14,769 nt of DNA from an uncultured Aeromonadales bacterium (GCA_902796095.1 CADBNP010000348.1:1-14769), one strand, 5' to 3'. Positions 5,523 through 14,062 are shown, numbered from the stretch's first letter. Made by a program: numbers and translations. The notes: generated from the letters alone by a model not told the origin.

Positions 5523-7877
5523 CTAAAGTCTGATCCAGGACAGATATCCCAGAATATCGTTTTCCAGTTCAGCCGGGAAGGTATGCTCCTGAAATACAGT
5601 GTCATCCCCCAGGAGTTTAATTTCCGCCTCCTTCTCACCAATCTTCACAATAGTGAAATTCTTGCGTTCAAACTCGTAATGGAATATTACCTCCGGATCT
5701 GAACTGCGGAGAGGATCAGCTTGAAATTTATTGATTTCGTAGTCAGGAAGCATCATGCTCTGCAGCAGTATTCCAAGAGACGAATGAGAGAAGAATGTAT
5801 GATTCGTGGTGCCACTGTGTTCACCTGATACAAGAATAAGAGGAACCTTGTTCTGTACCATGACTCCGGCATGATTTTCCGCAATTCGCGGATTATCTAC
5901 GGATTTGTGATCACCTGTTATGATCAGAACTCCGTCTTCAAAAAATCCCTGACTCTCCAGACTCTGAACAAATATTCCTATCTGGGTGTCCGTATATCTG
6001 AAAGCCTGCTCAAAATTGAAATCCCCCCACGGTGTTGAATACGGAGAATGTGTGCTGGCGGTTCTCACTACAAACAGGTACGGCATTTTTTCTTCTGCCG
6101 CCTTTGCGGCAACCATATTAAAAAGAACTCCGTCAGGGACACTGTTATAGATGTAGCGTCTGCTGATTTCAGCGAATTCAGGAGAACTGTCAGTGTACAC
6201 TCTGTCATATTTTCCGGCAGAAACCGCCTTGTCAAGACCAAACACAGGCTCTGCCGACGTAAAGAATGAAGTTGCATATCCGTTTTTCTTAAAGTTATCC
6301 AGCATGTCCTTCCGTCTGTACAGTTCAGCGGCAAAAGGATTTATCTCATTTGCTGAATGCGGAGGAAAGTAGGGAAACCCCTTTACCACAGTGAGATATG
6401 CCCCGAGGAGATTAAAATTGTTGGAATAGTAGTTGTCAAATACCAGATTTTCACCGGCAATACGTTCAAGATTGGGCATGAAATTATCATCAAGCCCGCA
6501 GACAAAGGTCAAAGAACAGTCAAGAGAACTGACAAACAGAACTATTACATTCTTCCTTTCGTTTCTGCCCTCCCGGATTTCATACTTAAAATCAAGCTGG
6601 GTTCTCGGTGCATATGTGCCGGAATAGCTGCGCTGGTAATTGCCGAGTTTGTTAGTTGTAAAATTGTTTATCTGAAAAACATTGGAAAACTTGTGATCAT
6701 TGTAGGAGTACTTGACGGGATAAAGACCGAATCCCACCAGTATTATCCCGGCAACTCCAGCCACCGCCAGAGTCATGTGATCCTTCATTGCAAGGCGGCG
6801 GAAACTTATCACGCAGCTGACAATGAACAGAACAATGCCGGCAAACATGAACAGTCCCTCCGGAGATCTGGCATACTTGAGAAAAAACGGCCAGAAGTAC
6901 TGATAATGCTGAAAGAAGTCGGATCGATCCACTCTCATGAACATGAATCTTGAATCTATGTTGCTGATCACGAAGCTGTCGAGAAACAGAACAATTATCA
7001 GAGATACCGGAACAAGAAGAATAAGAACACTCATCCACAGTTTTTTTACCTGGCAGCTGAGGATCAGAGGAATAAGAATGCCGATAAAAAGCAGAGGAAT
7101 ATAGCTCTGCTGAAATTTCACCATATTTCCGGTAACATCCCTGCCATTGAGATTGAGAATATAACTTTCAGTAGCCTTCAGGAATGACATGTCAAACGCA
7201 AGGATCGTGACAAAAAACACAAGCCCGTAGTAAAAATACATCGTATGCCTGTGCATGCAGACATGCATGAAGTAGTACATGATCAGAAAAGACACGCCCC
7301 AGCACAGACACAGATATATAAGATTGACAACAATCTCCGTGCGTTTCAGATCACTCAGTTCACTTCTGGTGAGATGAATGACACGGTTGAAATCCGGCGC
7401 GAACTCAAGTTCATTTTCAGCATACTGATTGTGAATAATGAGAGCACCGTATTCCCCGGAATAAACAGCTCCCATGCCTGATGACACCTTGAAAACATGA
7501 GCTATATCCTTCAAATCTATTTCCTCGCCGTTAATCACAAGTCGTGAAATGGCAACAAGATTGTCATTGGTGCCAAAGGAAAAGGTTACGCGGTGCGAAT
7601 GAATGAACGGTATATCAGTCTGATAGATCATTTTCTTTTTAACGGCGTCTACTGATATATTGTCAGAATTCACCAGAAGCAGATCCTGATCATAGTATGA
7701 CACAATCAGCTGCCCGTCATGCTTCAGATATTCGAACTCAAGTTCTATCACATTTCCGCCGGGAATTTCCTTGAGGAACAGATTCCTGGAAAAGGAGCAC
7801 AGAGTGGCGCCAAGCACCAGGCTGATCAGCATGCAGCAGATCAGATCCGCAACATAGCCATATCTTAAACTTCCCAT
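5523..7877 (-). CDS. Membrane protein with degenerate LtaS/sulfatase-superfamily domain
   Basis: From the ATG at 7877 (GGAGG 8 nt upstream; an in-frame TTG at 7880 is less likely) this is 784 aa. Predicted topology: TM1 7-28; a beta-rich soluble domain about 30-180; then TM segments near 182-206, 213-233, 259-275, 280-302, 340-359 and 367-387, with basic residues in the short cytoplasmic loops; and a periplasmic alkaline-phosphatase/sulfatase-type domain about 443-710. Superfamily landmarks kept: NVIVLFV (443-449), MPNLERIA, YYSNN (483-487), GFP (500-502), STHSPY with His610, ITGDH with Asp656/His657, and KVPLIL (677-682). The metal-ligand acidic residue expected after NVIVLFV is Ser450, and the nucleophile Thr/Ser position appears to be Leu490. 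It may therefore be non-catalytic, like PbgA/YejM. LTA-synthase, OpgB or phosphoethanolamine-transferase relatives are alternatives; substrate unknown. It has its own promoter (7916-7944) and is transcribed toward ffh. Confidence 0.85.
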   Translation of the reverse strand: MGSLRYGYVADLICCMLISLVLGATLCSFSRNLFLKEIPGGNVIELEFEYLKHDGQLIVSYYDQDLLLVNSDNISVDAVKKKMIYQTDIPFIHSHRVTFSFGTNDNLVAISRLVINGEEIDLKDIAHVFKVSSGMGAVYSGEYGALIIHNQYAENELEFAPDFNRVIHLTRSELSDLKRTEIVVNLIYLCLCWGVSFLIMYYFMHVCMHRHTMYFYYGLVFFVTILAFDMSFLKATESYILNLNGRDVTGNMVKFQQSYIPLLFIGILIPLILSCQVKKLWMSVLILLVPVSLIIVLFLDSFVISNIDSRFMFMRVDRSDFFQHYQYFWPFFLKYARSPEGLFMFAGIVLFIVSCVISFRRLAMKDHMTLAVAGVAGIILVGFGLYPVKYSYNDHKFSNVFQINNFTTNKLGNYQRSYSGTYAPRTQLDFKYEIREGRNERKNVIVLFVSSLDCSLTFVCGLDDNFMPNLERIAGENLVFDNYYSNNFNLLGAYLTVVKGFPYFPPHSANEINPFAAELYRRKDMLDNFKKNGYATSFFTSAEPVFGLDKAVSAGKYDRVYTDSSPEFAEISRRYIYNSVPDGVLFNMVAAKAAEEKMPYLFVVRTASTHSPYSTPWGDFNFEQAFRYTDTQIGIFVQSLESQGFFEDGVLIITGDHKSVDNPRIAENHAGVMVQNKVPLILVSGEHSGTTNHTFFSHSSLGILLQSMMLPDYEINKFQADPLRSSDPEVIFHYEFERKNFTIVKIGEKEAEIKLLGDDTVFQEHTFPAELENDILGYLSWIRL

Positions 7878-7915
7878 CAAAAAATCCTCCAGGGCAACTT
7901 TAAACCGGTACGGGG

Positions 7916-7944
7916 ATCATACCATTCATTAGATCATTGGATTA
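7916..7944 (-). promoter_or_regulatory. Candidate extended -10 promoter of the sulfatase-like gene
   Basis: On the minus strand TGG-TATGAT (7924-7916) is an extended -10 box. The -35 region (TAATCC, 7944-7939) is poor, which extended -10 promoters tolerate. The predicted start is about 30 nt upstream of the ATG at 7877. Confidence 0.45.
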
Positions 7945-8107
7945 GTTTTTTTCTCAGAAAACAGGGAATTCAAAAGACTGAAATCCGAAAACGAATTCAC
8001 GCAGGAGGTGAATCAAAACAGCTTTTCTGCCTGCGCTTTTCAACTATGTGATAAACTATTAGTCTCTTTTTATCAATTGTTTGACTCAGTCCTGCAGGAA
8101 TTTTTAA

Positions 8108-9415
8108 ATGAATTCACTAGATCCTACGAATGTCGTACTGTACTGGATAATTTTGATTGTTCTGCTGATGTGCTCCGGTTTTTTCTCAGGAACAGAAACA
8201 TCTGTAATGGCGGTAAACCGGTACCGCATCAGACATATGGCAACAAAAGGCGACAGACAGGCTATCAGGATCATGAAAATGCTGAAACGACCGGATCGCT
8301 TCCTTGTTCTCGTACTGATAGGAAACAATCTGGTAAACATCTGTGCAACAGTAATTGCAACAAGACTTGCATACCATTACTCCCCTGAATACGGAACAGC
8401 CATTGCCACATTCGGTCTTACCATTGTAATCCTGATCTTCGGAGAAGTTGCTCCTAAAACAATTGCTGCGCTTAAACCGGACTTCGTCGCCAAAAAAGGC
8501 TCCTTCATCATAGCGTCTCTGATGTTTCTGTTTTCTCCCCTGGTAAAAGCCCTTAATCTGCTCTCCCATCTGATCATCAGCATGTTCGGTGTGGATCCCA
8601 ACAAGGCGGACGGAAGAGGTCTGAGCGCCGAAGAACTTCACAGCGCACTGATCAACGAAAAAAGTTCCGTAATGCCGGAACAGCACAAGGATCTGCTGCT
8701 CGGTGTTCTGAATCTTTCAAAAATATCAGTGGAAGAAATTATGGTTCCCCGCAACGATCTCTACGCCATTAATATTAATGACGACTGGAAGGACATACAG
8801 AAACAGGTGGCAAACACGCCTCACACCAGAATTGTATTCTACCGGGACGAACTTGATGACATCATAGGCTTTATGCACAGCCGCGATGCCCTGAGACTCC
8901 TGACCAAGGATGATTTTTCCAAGGAAAATCTCCTGAGGGCAATTGTGGAGCCGTACTATATACCGGAAAACACATCGCTGCTGGTTCAGCTGCAGAAGTT
9001 CCGCCGTTATAAAAAACGCTGCGGTCTGATAATAGACGAATTCGGGGACATCCAGGGACTGGTCACCCTTGACGATATTCTTGAGGAAATCGTTGGAGAC
9101 TTTACAACATCATTTGATGTGGACATAGAAGACGAAATTGAAAAACAGAAGGACGGATCGTATATTCTTGACGGACAGGCGAATATCCGTGATGTGAACA
9201 AGGAGCTGAAGTGGCATCTTCCGACAAACGGTCCGGTGACCATCAACGGAGTTATACTAGAGGAACTGGGCGACAATCCTCAGCTGAACAGGGAGATTAC
9301 CATTGGTGACTATATCGCACAGATCACGGAAACCGACGGCAGAAGCGTCATTAAGGCCAAAATCAGGCAGAAGCCGATACCGAAGGAAAATGAAGAGGAC
9401 AGCGACAGTTTCTGA
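8108..9415 (+). CDS. yfjD: CNNM/CorC-family membrane protein (YfjD type)
   Basis: This 435-aa inner-membrane protein belongs to the DUF21-CBS-CorC_HlyC family, linked to Mg2+/Co2+ transport or efflux in relatives. Domains: CNNM transmembrane domain (about 1-165) with the pore motifs SGFFSGTET (23-31), GNNLVN (72-77) and GEVAPKT (112-118); a CBS pair (about 207-335) starting EEIMVPR (209-215) and including DEFGDIQGLVTLDDILEEIVGDF (positions 310-332); and a CorC_HlyC domain (about 345-422) with DGQANIRDVN and INGVILEELG. It aligns with E. coli YfjD (420 aa) nearly end to end. AGGA about 8 nt before the ATG supports the start. In E. coli yfjD is also close to ffh. It converges on glnE with a 60-bp gap. 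The transported ion is inferred from family only. Confidence 0.93.
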   Translation: MNSLDPTNVVLYWIILIVLLMCSGFFSGTETSVMAVNRYRIRHMATKGDRQAIRIMKMLKRPDRFLVLVLIGNNLVNICATVIATRLAYHYSPEYGTAIATFGLTIVILIFGEVAPKTIAALKPDFVAKKGSFIIASLMFLFSPLVKALNLLSHLIISMFGVDPNKADGRGLSAEELHSALINEKSSVMPEQHKDLLLGVLNLSKISVEEIMVPRNDLYAININDDWKDIQKQVANTPHTRIVFYRDELDDIIGFMHSRDALRLLTKDDFSKENLLRAIVEPYYIPENTSLLVQLQKFRRYKKRCGLIIDEFGDIQGLVTLDDILEEIVGDFTTSFDVDIEDEIEKQKDGSYILDGQANIRDVNKELKWHLPTNGPVTINGVILEELGDNPQLNREITIGDYIAQITETDGRSVIKAKIRQKPIPKENEEDSDSF

Positions 9416-9428
9416 TCCTGTCCGCTGT
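9399..9428. terminator. Possible terminator hairpin over the yfjD stop codon
   Basis: ACAGCGACAG (9399-9408) pairs with CTGT (9418-9421) and CGCTGT (9423-9428) with one bulged C. The yfjD TGA lies in the loop. No strong T-tract follows on either strand, so this is a tentative terminator for the convergent pair yfjD/glnE; no better one was seen in the 60-bp gap. Confidence 0.35.
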
Positions 9429-9475
9429 ACTTCTCCTGAAACAGCCGTCATATGCAGATAATGCCTGACTAAAAG

Positions 9476-12373
9476 TCATATCTCACTGTTTTGCAGTTCA
9501 TCACAGCTTCCGTCCGGAGTTGTATTTTCAAAAATACCGCACCAGATCCTGTGTACAAATTCACTGTCTGAAGCAACAGTTTTTCTGTCCACCACGCATT
9601 CTTCACCTTTCAGACGGCATTTGTGAGCTTCGTTTCTGATATTCACATAAGCCTGCTTCAGAGCGGAGGCTGTCTGGGGAGGAAGTATGCCGCACTCCAC
9701 ACAGGAATCAAAAATTCTGACGTTGTCTGACCATTTCGTCAGTTCATCGGGATACTGCTCCGCATGAGCCAGCACCAGATACTGGGCAAGGAATTCAATA
9801 TCAACCATTCCTCCGGGACTCTGCTTCAGATCAAACTCACCATCTGAAGTTCTGTCAAGATGACTCTGCATTTTCCGGCGCATTTCAGCCACATCCTTCC
9901 TGAGAACAGATGTTTCACGATGACGGCTTAAAACATTTCTTCTTATCCGGTAAAACTGATCGGAAAGTTCCCCGGATCCGTATATGACTCTGGTACGGAC
10001 AAGAGCCTGATGCTCCCAGGTCCATGCGTCATTCATCTGATAATGTTCAAAGGCTGCAATGGACGAAACCAGAAGACCGCTGTCTCCGTCAGGACGAAGG
10101 CGGAGATCAACATCATACAGAATTCCGGTGGATGTTCTGATACTGAACAGATGAATAATTCTCTGTACAAGGCGTGCGTAGAACTTTCTTACGGTAATCG
10201 GCCGCTCACCGTCGGTCAGTTCCTCCGGATCACAGGGATAGTGGATAAAGACAAGATCAAGATCAGAGCCGTAGCCTAGTTCAATGCCTCCGAGTTTTCC
10301 GTAGGCCACGGCAATAAGTCCCGTATCACCGTGCCCGGCCACATGGGAAGGAACACCGTACTTTGAGACATGCTCATGCCAGGCCATATCTATAACCTCG
10401 GTCAGAATGGCCTCCGCCAGTTCGGTGAGAAAATCGCTGACCCGCATCAGCGGCAGACTGCCCACAATATCGGAAGCGGAAATCTTCAGCAGCTGGATCT
10501 GCTTAAACTGTCTCAGAGTTTCCATTTTCTGCTCCAGATCATCCTCGTCAATCCGAAGCATAAACTGTCTCAGATCCGATCTCAGTCTGTGGGCATCATT
10601 GGAAATCTGATACAGACTGTCAGAATAGATAAGTTCATCCATGAGAATTGGATAGGAGCTGAGCTGCTCCGCTATTTTTTCACTGGCACTGCAGAGATAG
10701 ACAACCTGATCGAGAACATTGCTGTTCTCATACAGCAGCTGAAGATATGTTGTACGCGTTATAATGCTTCGGATCAGCAGTGATATTCTTTCAAAAAGAT
10801 GCATAGCATTATCATAATTCGCAACCATGGACAGGATCCTTGGCATAAGCCGGTTGAGGGTTTCCCTGCCCAGAGGTCCGGCAGCCCTGCGCAGCATCTC
10901 CGTTCTGAAATCAACTATCATCCGGGCAAACTCCGGACTGTCATCCCCCGCATATCCGGCAAGAAGGGGAGCCACATCATCCCGATCCAGATTGGAGCAC
11001 CAGATATCTGACCATATCTGACTTATCTCATCCTGTTTCTCTTCATGATCACTAACCACTTCCCTGAACTCGGCATGGATTTCCTTCAGGTGCTTCCGGA
11101 GATCAACGTAAAAGTCATCATGGGATGAGTAGCCCATGGCACAGAAAACTCTTTCCTGATTGAGGCTGTCATCAGGAAGCAGCTGAGTCTGCCTGTCATC
11201 TATTTCCTGAAGAATGTTTTCCAGCTTTCTGAGAAAAATATAACCATCAATCAGATGTTTGCCGCTGGCAGGGGAAATTACCTCATCCTCCATCATAGCG
11301 GCAGCGGCCTCCCGGAGATTTCTCTTCTGAAGTTCCGGCTCCCTGCCTCCGCGCATAAGCTGAAACACCTGAATTACAAACTCTACCTCCCTTATGCCTC
11401 CCTCACCCAGTTTTATATTATTATGAAGACCTCTTCTCCTGACTTCAGCCTCTATCATGATCTTCATCTTTCTGAGGGAATCTATGGCGCCGAAATCAAA
11501 ATAGCGTCTGTAGACAAAGGGGCGGAGCATAAGCATCAACTCACGGCCGAAGCCCTCGCAGTAGCTGCCGAGAACCCTGGCCTTCACCATGGCATATCTT
11601 TCCCAGCTGCGTCCGTGCTGAACATAATAATTTTCCATGGCGGCAAAGCTTACAACCAGCTGTCCGTCTTCACCGAACGGTCTCAGACGCATGTCCACAC
11701 GATATACCAGTCCGTCAGCAGTAGGCTGATTAATCAGTGCAATCAGATTCTGAGCCGCCTTTGTGAAAAAAAGCTGATTTTCAATCTCCCGCCGTCCGCC
11801 AGTGGTAACTCCCTGCTCGGGATAGGCAAAAACAAGATCTATGTCTGAGGAAAAGTTAAGTTCGGAACCTCCGAGTTTGCCCATTCCCAGGATAACCATA
11901 TGCTGGGGCTGATCATCAGAGCCGGAATGCGGAACACCGTATGACCGGCTCAGTCTCTCATACACATACAGATAGGTCTGGACAATAATCTCCTCTGCCA
12001 GCACGGAAAGAAACCCGGTTACTGAAAGGATGTCAAACCGTCCTGTCAAATCCTGCCAGGCCAGGAGAACCATGTAATAGTTGCGGTACTGTCTGAGCTG
12101 TCTTCTTACATCATCTTCTGAAACGGCCACTTCAAAAATTTCACGAAGTCTTACTCCAAAATCCGGCGACAGATCCCGATCCAGAAGTTCGGAATCCAGA
12201 CTGCCAAGCCACACCGGATTTCGCTTTAACTGCTCATAGATAAAATCGGAAACAGCCAGAACAGAATTCAGCTCGCTTCTGAGTCTTTCATCCTTCAGCA
12301 CGGCGTTTTCCATGCCAAGAAGTTCCTGGGCTCTGCTGCGGCCCAGTTTTTCCAGATTATCAGTCAGCTTCAT
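9476..12373 (-). CDS. glnE: Glutamine synthetase adenylyltransferase/adenylyl-removing enzyme
   Basis: GlnE adenylylates and deadenylylates glutamine synthetase in response to PII and glutamine, tuning ammonia assimilation. The 965-aa protein (E. coli 946) has both nucleotidyltransferase halves. The N-terminal adenylyl-removase has GMGKLGGSELNFSSDIDLVF (163-182; Asp177/Asp179), then GEGGIREVEFVIQ (323-335). The C-terminal adenylyltransferase has AYGKLGGIELGYGSDLDLVF (690-709; Asp704/Asp706), then QSPGGMVDIEFLAQ (851-864). The ATG at 12373 has GGAG 7 nt upstream; an in-frame TTG at 12379 is too near it. E. coli order is ygiF-glnE-hldE; here the upstream YgiF-like gene is kept, but yfjD, not hldE, lies downstream. 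A terminator lies between the YgiF-like gene and glnE, so a separate glnE promoter is likely, though none is clear. Confidence 0.97.
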   Translation of the reverse strand: MKLTDNLEKLGRSRAQELLGMENAVLKDERLRSELNSVLAVSDFIYEQLKRNPVWLGSLDSELLDRDLSPDFGVRLREIFEVAVSEDDVRRQLRQYRNYYMVLLAWQDLTGRFDILSVTGFLSVLAEEIIVQTYLYVYERLSRSYGVPHSGSDDQPQHMVILGMGKLGGSELNFSSDIDLVFAYPEQGVTTGGRREIENQLFFTKAAQNLIALINQPTADGLVYRVDMRLRPFGEDGQLVVSFAAMENYYVQHGRSWERYAMVKARVLGSYCEGFGRELMLMLRPFVYRRYFDFGAIDSLRKMKIMIEAEVRRRGLHNNIKLGEGGIREVEFVIQVFQLMRGGREPELQKRNLREAAAAMMEDEVISPASGKHLIDGYIFLRKLENILQEIDDRQTQLLPDDSLNQERVFCAMGYSSHDDFYVDLRKHLKEIHAEFREVVSDHEEKQDEISQIWSDIWCSNLDRDDVAPLLAGYAGDDSPEFARMIVDFRTEMLRRAAGPLGRETLNRLMPRILSMVANYDNAMHLFERISLLIRSIITRTTYLQLLYENSNVLDQVVYLCSASEKIAEQLSSYPILMDELIYSDSLYQISNDAHRLRSDLRQFMLRIDEDDLEQKMETLRQFKQIQLLKISASDIVGSLPLMRVSDFLTELAEAILTEVIDMAWHEHVSKYGVPSHVAGHGDTGLIAVAYGKLGGIELGYGSDLDLVFIHYPCDPEELTDGERPITVRKFYARLVQRIIHLFSIRTSTGILYDVDLRLRPDGDSGLLVSSIAAFEHYQMNDAWTWEHQALVRTRVIYGSGELSDQFYRIRRNVLSRHRETSVLRKDVAEMRRKMQSHLDRTSDGEFDLKQSPGGMVDIEFLAQYLVLAHAEQYPDELTKWSDNVRIFDSCVECGILPPQTASALKQAYVNIRNEAHKCRLKGEECVVDRKTVASDSEFVHRIWCGIFENTTPDGSCDELQNSEI

Positions 12374-12519
12374 AGACAATCTCCGGACAATGAATAATAA
12401 TGAATTGCAACACAGGGAAACTCCAGGTAAACAGGGCCATCAAAAGGGAAAATCATACAGAAATCTCCCTGAAAGAAATCAGCTGCCGGATATACTTTCA
12501 GCCTGTGTATTTTTCATAC

Positions 12520-12555
12520 AAAAAAGGATCGGCGCCGCAGCGGCATTACCGATCC
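12520..12555 (-). terminator. Rho-independent terminator between the ygiF-like gene and glnE
   Basis: On the minus strand GGATCGG (12555-12549) pairs with CCGATCC (12532-12526). An inner GCCG-CTG-CGGC stem sits between them and six T residues follow (12525-12520). It begins 27 nt after the ygiF-like stop and should end most transcripts before glnE. Confidence 0.85.
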
Positions 12556-12582
12556 GTCGTATTGCAGCAAAAAGAAATCAGT

Positions 12583-13548
12583 TCAGCGACAGTAGATCGC
12601 CTCATACGAATTCAGAACAAAGAGAAGATACGGCTTTGAGCATATCATCTTTATGAATTTCTCTCTGCGGCCCTGACTGTCTGCCACCATTCTCTCAAGC
12701 TCAAGCAATACAGGAATAATCATATTGTAGTTGTGATCATTGGTAAGCTTCTGCAGCTGATATGCCGACAGCGTCATTACGGAAAGTGATCTGAGATCAA
12801 AACGGGACAGCAGCAGCTGCTCATGTTCCGTGTACATTTTGAAGTACTCGCGGATCAGCGCATCTCTGTCACCGTCGAGAAGAAGGAAGGACTTGGCGGA
12901 AGGAGGAACCGACAGTCCCGCCAGCTCATAACCTCTCTGAGCCTTGGATCTTGAGTCAAGATTAAGTTTCAGAGCATCATTCTCCACTACCTTTTTGGCA
13001 ATCTCAAGAAGCTCCTTCAGGGTACCGTCCACCAGCTCCAGTTCTATCTCGTTGATAAGTTCAAATTTATCCCCTACTGTAATTTTTCCGAAATCAAAGG
13101 AAAACTCCGCAATTACTCTGCCCTCACTGATAATTTTTCTTCTGATCCTGCAAAAATCCGTGGAAAAAACACCCAGGAGAGATGGCTGGACACTTTCTGG
13201 ATCAATTTCTCTCTCCTTCCAGAAATCCTCCGGAAAGAGTTTCAGATCCGGATTTTCTGATTTTATCTGAACATTGTACTCAGTACGGCTGTGGAGACCG
13301 CCCTCCGTCTCACTGTCAGACTTCACCGTCTCCTCATATGATTCACCATTCCACCGCACGCGAAGACCTACACCATGCTTCTTCAGCTGCTGGTTTTCAG
13401 TATCGTAGTAGGTGTTTTTAAGATTTCTGCGGGGGAACTTCTGCAGATCGTAATCTGAAAGATTCTGATCCACCAGGGCAACAACCGCATCTGCAGACAG
13501 ATCGGAATTCACAAAAAACTTTAATTCAATTTCTTTGTTGCTGTTCAT
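12583..13548 (-). CDS. ygiF: CYTH-domain inorganic triphosphatase, YgiF-like
   Basis: CYTH proteins fold as a triphosphate tunnel; E. coli YgiF hydrolyses inorganic triphosphate with a divalent metal. The signature EIELK is at 6-10 (Glu6, Glu8, Lys10). Further tunnel residues are seen in LRVRW (62-66), ETVKS (73-77), SRTEY (87-91), EFSFDFGKI (148-156) and NEIELELVDG (166-175). The CYTH domain covers about 1-210. E. coli YgiF is 433 aa with a full C-terminal CHAD domain; this protein ends at 321, leaving a helical tail of about 110 residues without an evident HxxR CHAD pattern. The ATG at 13548 has only a weak GGTTGAT element upstream. Position next to glnE supports orthology. A good promoter lies at 13657-13685, and a terminator follows the gene. 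Confidence 0.85.
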   Translation of the reverse strand: MNSNKEIELKFFVNSDLSADAVVALVDQNLSDYDLQKFPRRNLKNTYYDTENQQLKKHGVGLRVRWNGESYEETVKSDSETEGGLHSRTEYNVQIKSENPDLKLFPEDFWKEREIDPESVQPSLLGVFSTDFCRIRRKIISEGRVIAEFSFDFGKITVGDKFELINEIELELVDGTLKELLEIAKKVVENDALKLNLDSRSKAQRGYELAGLSVPPSAKSFLLLDGDRDALIREYFKMYTEHEQLLLSRFDLRSLSVMTLSAYQLQKLTNDHNYNMIIPVLLELERMVADSQGRREKFIKMICSKPYLLFVLNSYEAIYCR

Positions 13549-13656
13549 AAACTATCAACCGTAAAAAACAGTCCTGACGGAATCAGGAGACTGAAACCAG
13601 AAAAAATATGGACAAAACCAAACTCTTTACCTGAATGAAGCACCTTGTCTCCGGTT

Positions 13657-13685
13657 ATTATAGCCCCTGCTGTCTTATTTGTGCA
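13657..13685 (-). promoter_or_regulatory. Promoter of the ygiF-like gene
   Basis: On the minus strand TGCACA (13685-13680), a 17-bp spacer and a perfect TATAAT (13662-13657) give a start near 13650, about 100 nt upstream of the ATG. Confidence 0.6.
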
Positions 13686-13778
13686 TGACTCTTTTTATGT
13701 TCCGCATATCTGCCGCCGGAAAAATAGAACACAAAACACTCAATCAGGTTCAAAATAAAGAAAACCATAAAAAAGAAG

Positions 13779-13807
13779 TTGACGTATAAAAAAATAAGAT
13801 TGATAAT
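13779..13807 (+). promoter_or_regulatory. Promoter of the tRNA operon
   Basis: TTGACG (13779-13784), an A-rich 17-bp spacer, and GATAAT (13802-13807) are one mismatch each from consensus. An AT-rich stretch upstream could act as an UP element. The start would be near 13814, about 47 nt before the first tRNA. Confidence 0.8.
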
Positions 13808-13860
13808 ATGCATCGTTTTGAAACGCCTCATTAAGCGTTCAGCTTAGCGGGTTAAGGTGT

Positions 13861-13935
13861 TGGGGTATAGCCAAGTGGTAAGGCAGCGGGTTTTGATCCC
13901 GCCATTCCCAAGTTCGAACCTTGGTACCCCAGCCA
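13861..13935 (+). tRNA. tRNA-Gln (anticodon TTG)
   Basis: The 75-nt gene has acceptor strands TGGGGTA/TACCCCA, anticodon stem GCGGG/CCCGC around loop TTTTGAT (anticodon TTG, reads CAA and by wobble CAG), T-arm CCAAG-TTCGAAC-CTTGG, discriminator G and an encoded CCA. It is very similar to E. coli tRNA-Gln. It is the first gene of the tRNA operon. Confidence 0.97.
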
Positions 13936-13985
13936 TGATTAACAGAATGGTGCTGAACAAATCTTGAAGGATCAAAATGTCAGAT

Positions 13986-14062
13986 GGCTATGTAGCTCAG
14001 CTGGTTAGAGCATCGCACTCATAATGCGGGGGTCATAGGTTCGAGTCCCATCATAGCCACCA
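13986..14062 (+). tRNA. tRNA-Met, elongator (anticodon CAT)
   Basis: The 77-nt gene has acceptor GGCTATG/CATAGCC with a fully paired first position, unlike initiator tRNA. The D-arm is GCTCAGCTGGTTAGAGC, the anticodon stem TCGCA/TGCGG encloses CTCATAA, the T-loop is TTCGAGT, and CCA is encoded. It matches elongator tRNA-Met rather than the Ile2 or initiator types; the absence of Ile lysidine features cannot be proven from DNA alone. Confidence 0.93.

Noticed and set aside
8000..8040. CGCAGG/CCTGCG hairpin followed by CTTTT upstream of yfjD, possible attenuator
   Set aside because: The stem is only 6 bp with a 24-nt loop and a short T-run; chance is a sufficient explanation.
8008..8388. Plus-strand frame starting GTG at 8008 overlapping yfjD
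   Set aside because: The apparent AGGAG directly abuts the GTG, and most of the frame lies out of phase inside the well-conserved yfjD coding region.
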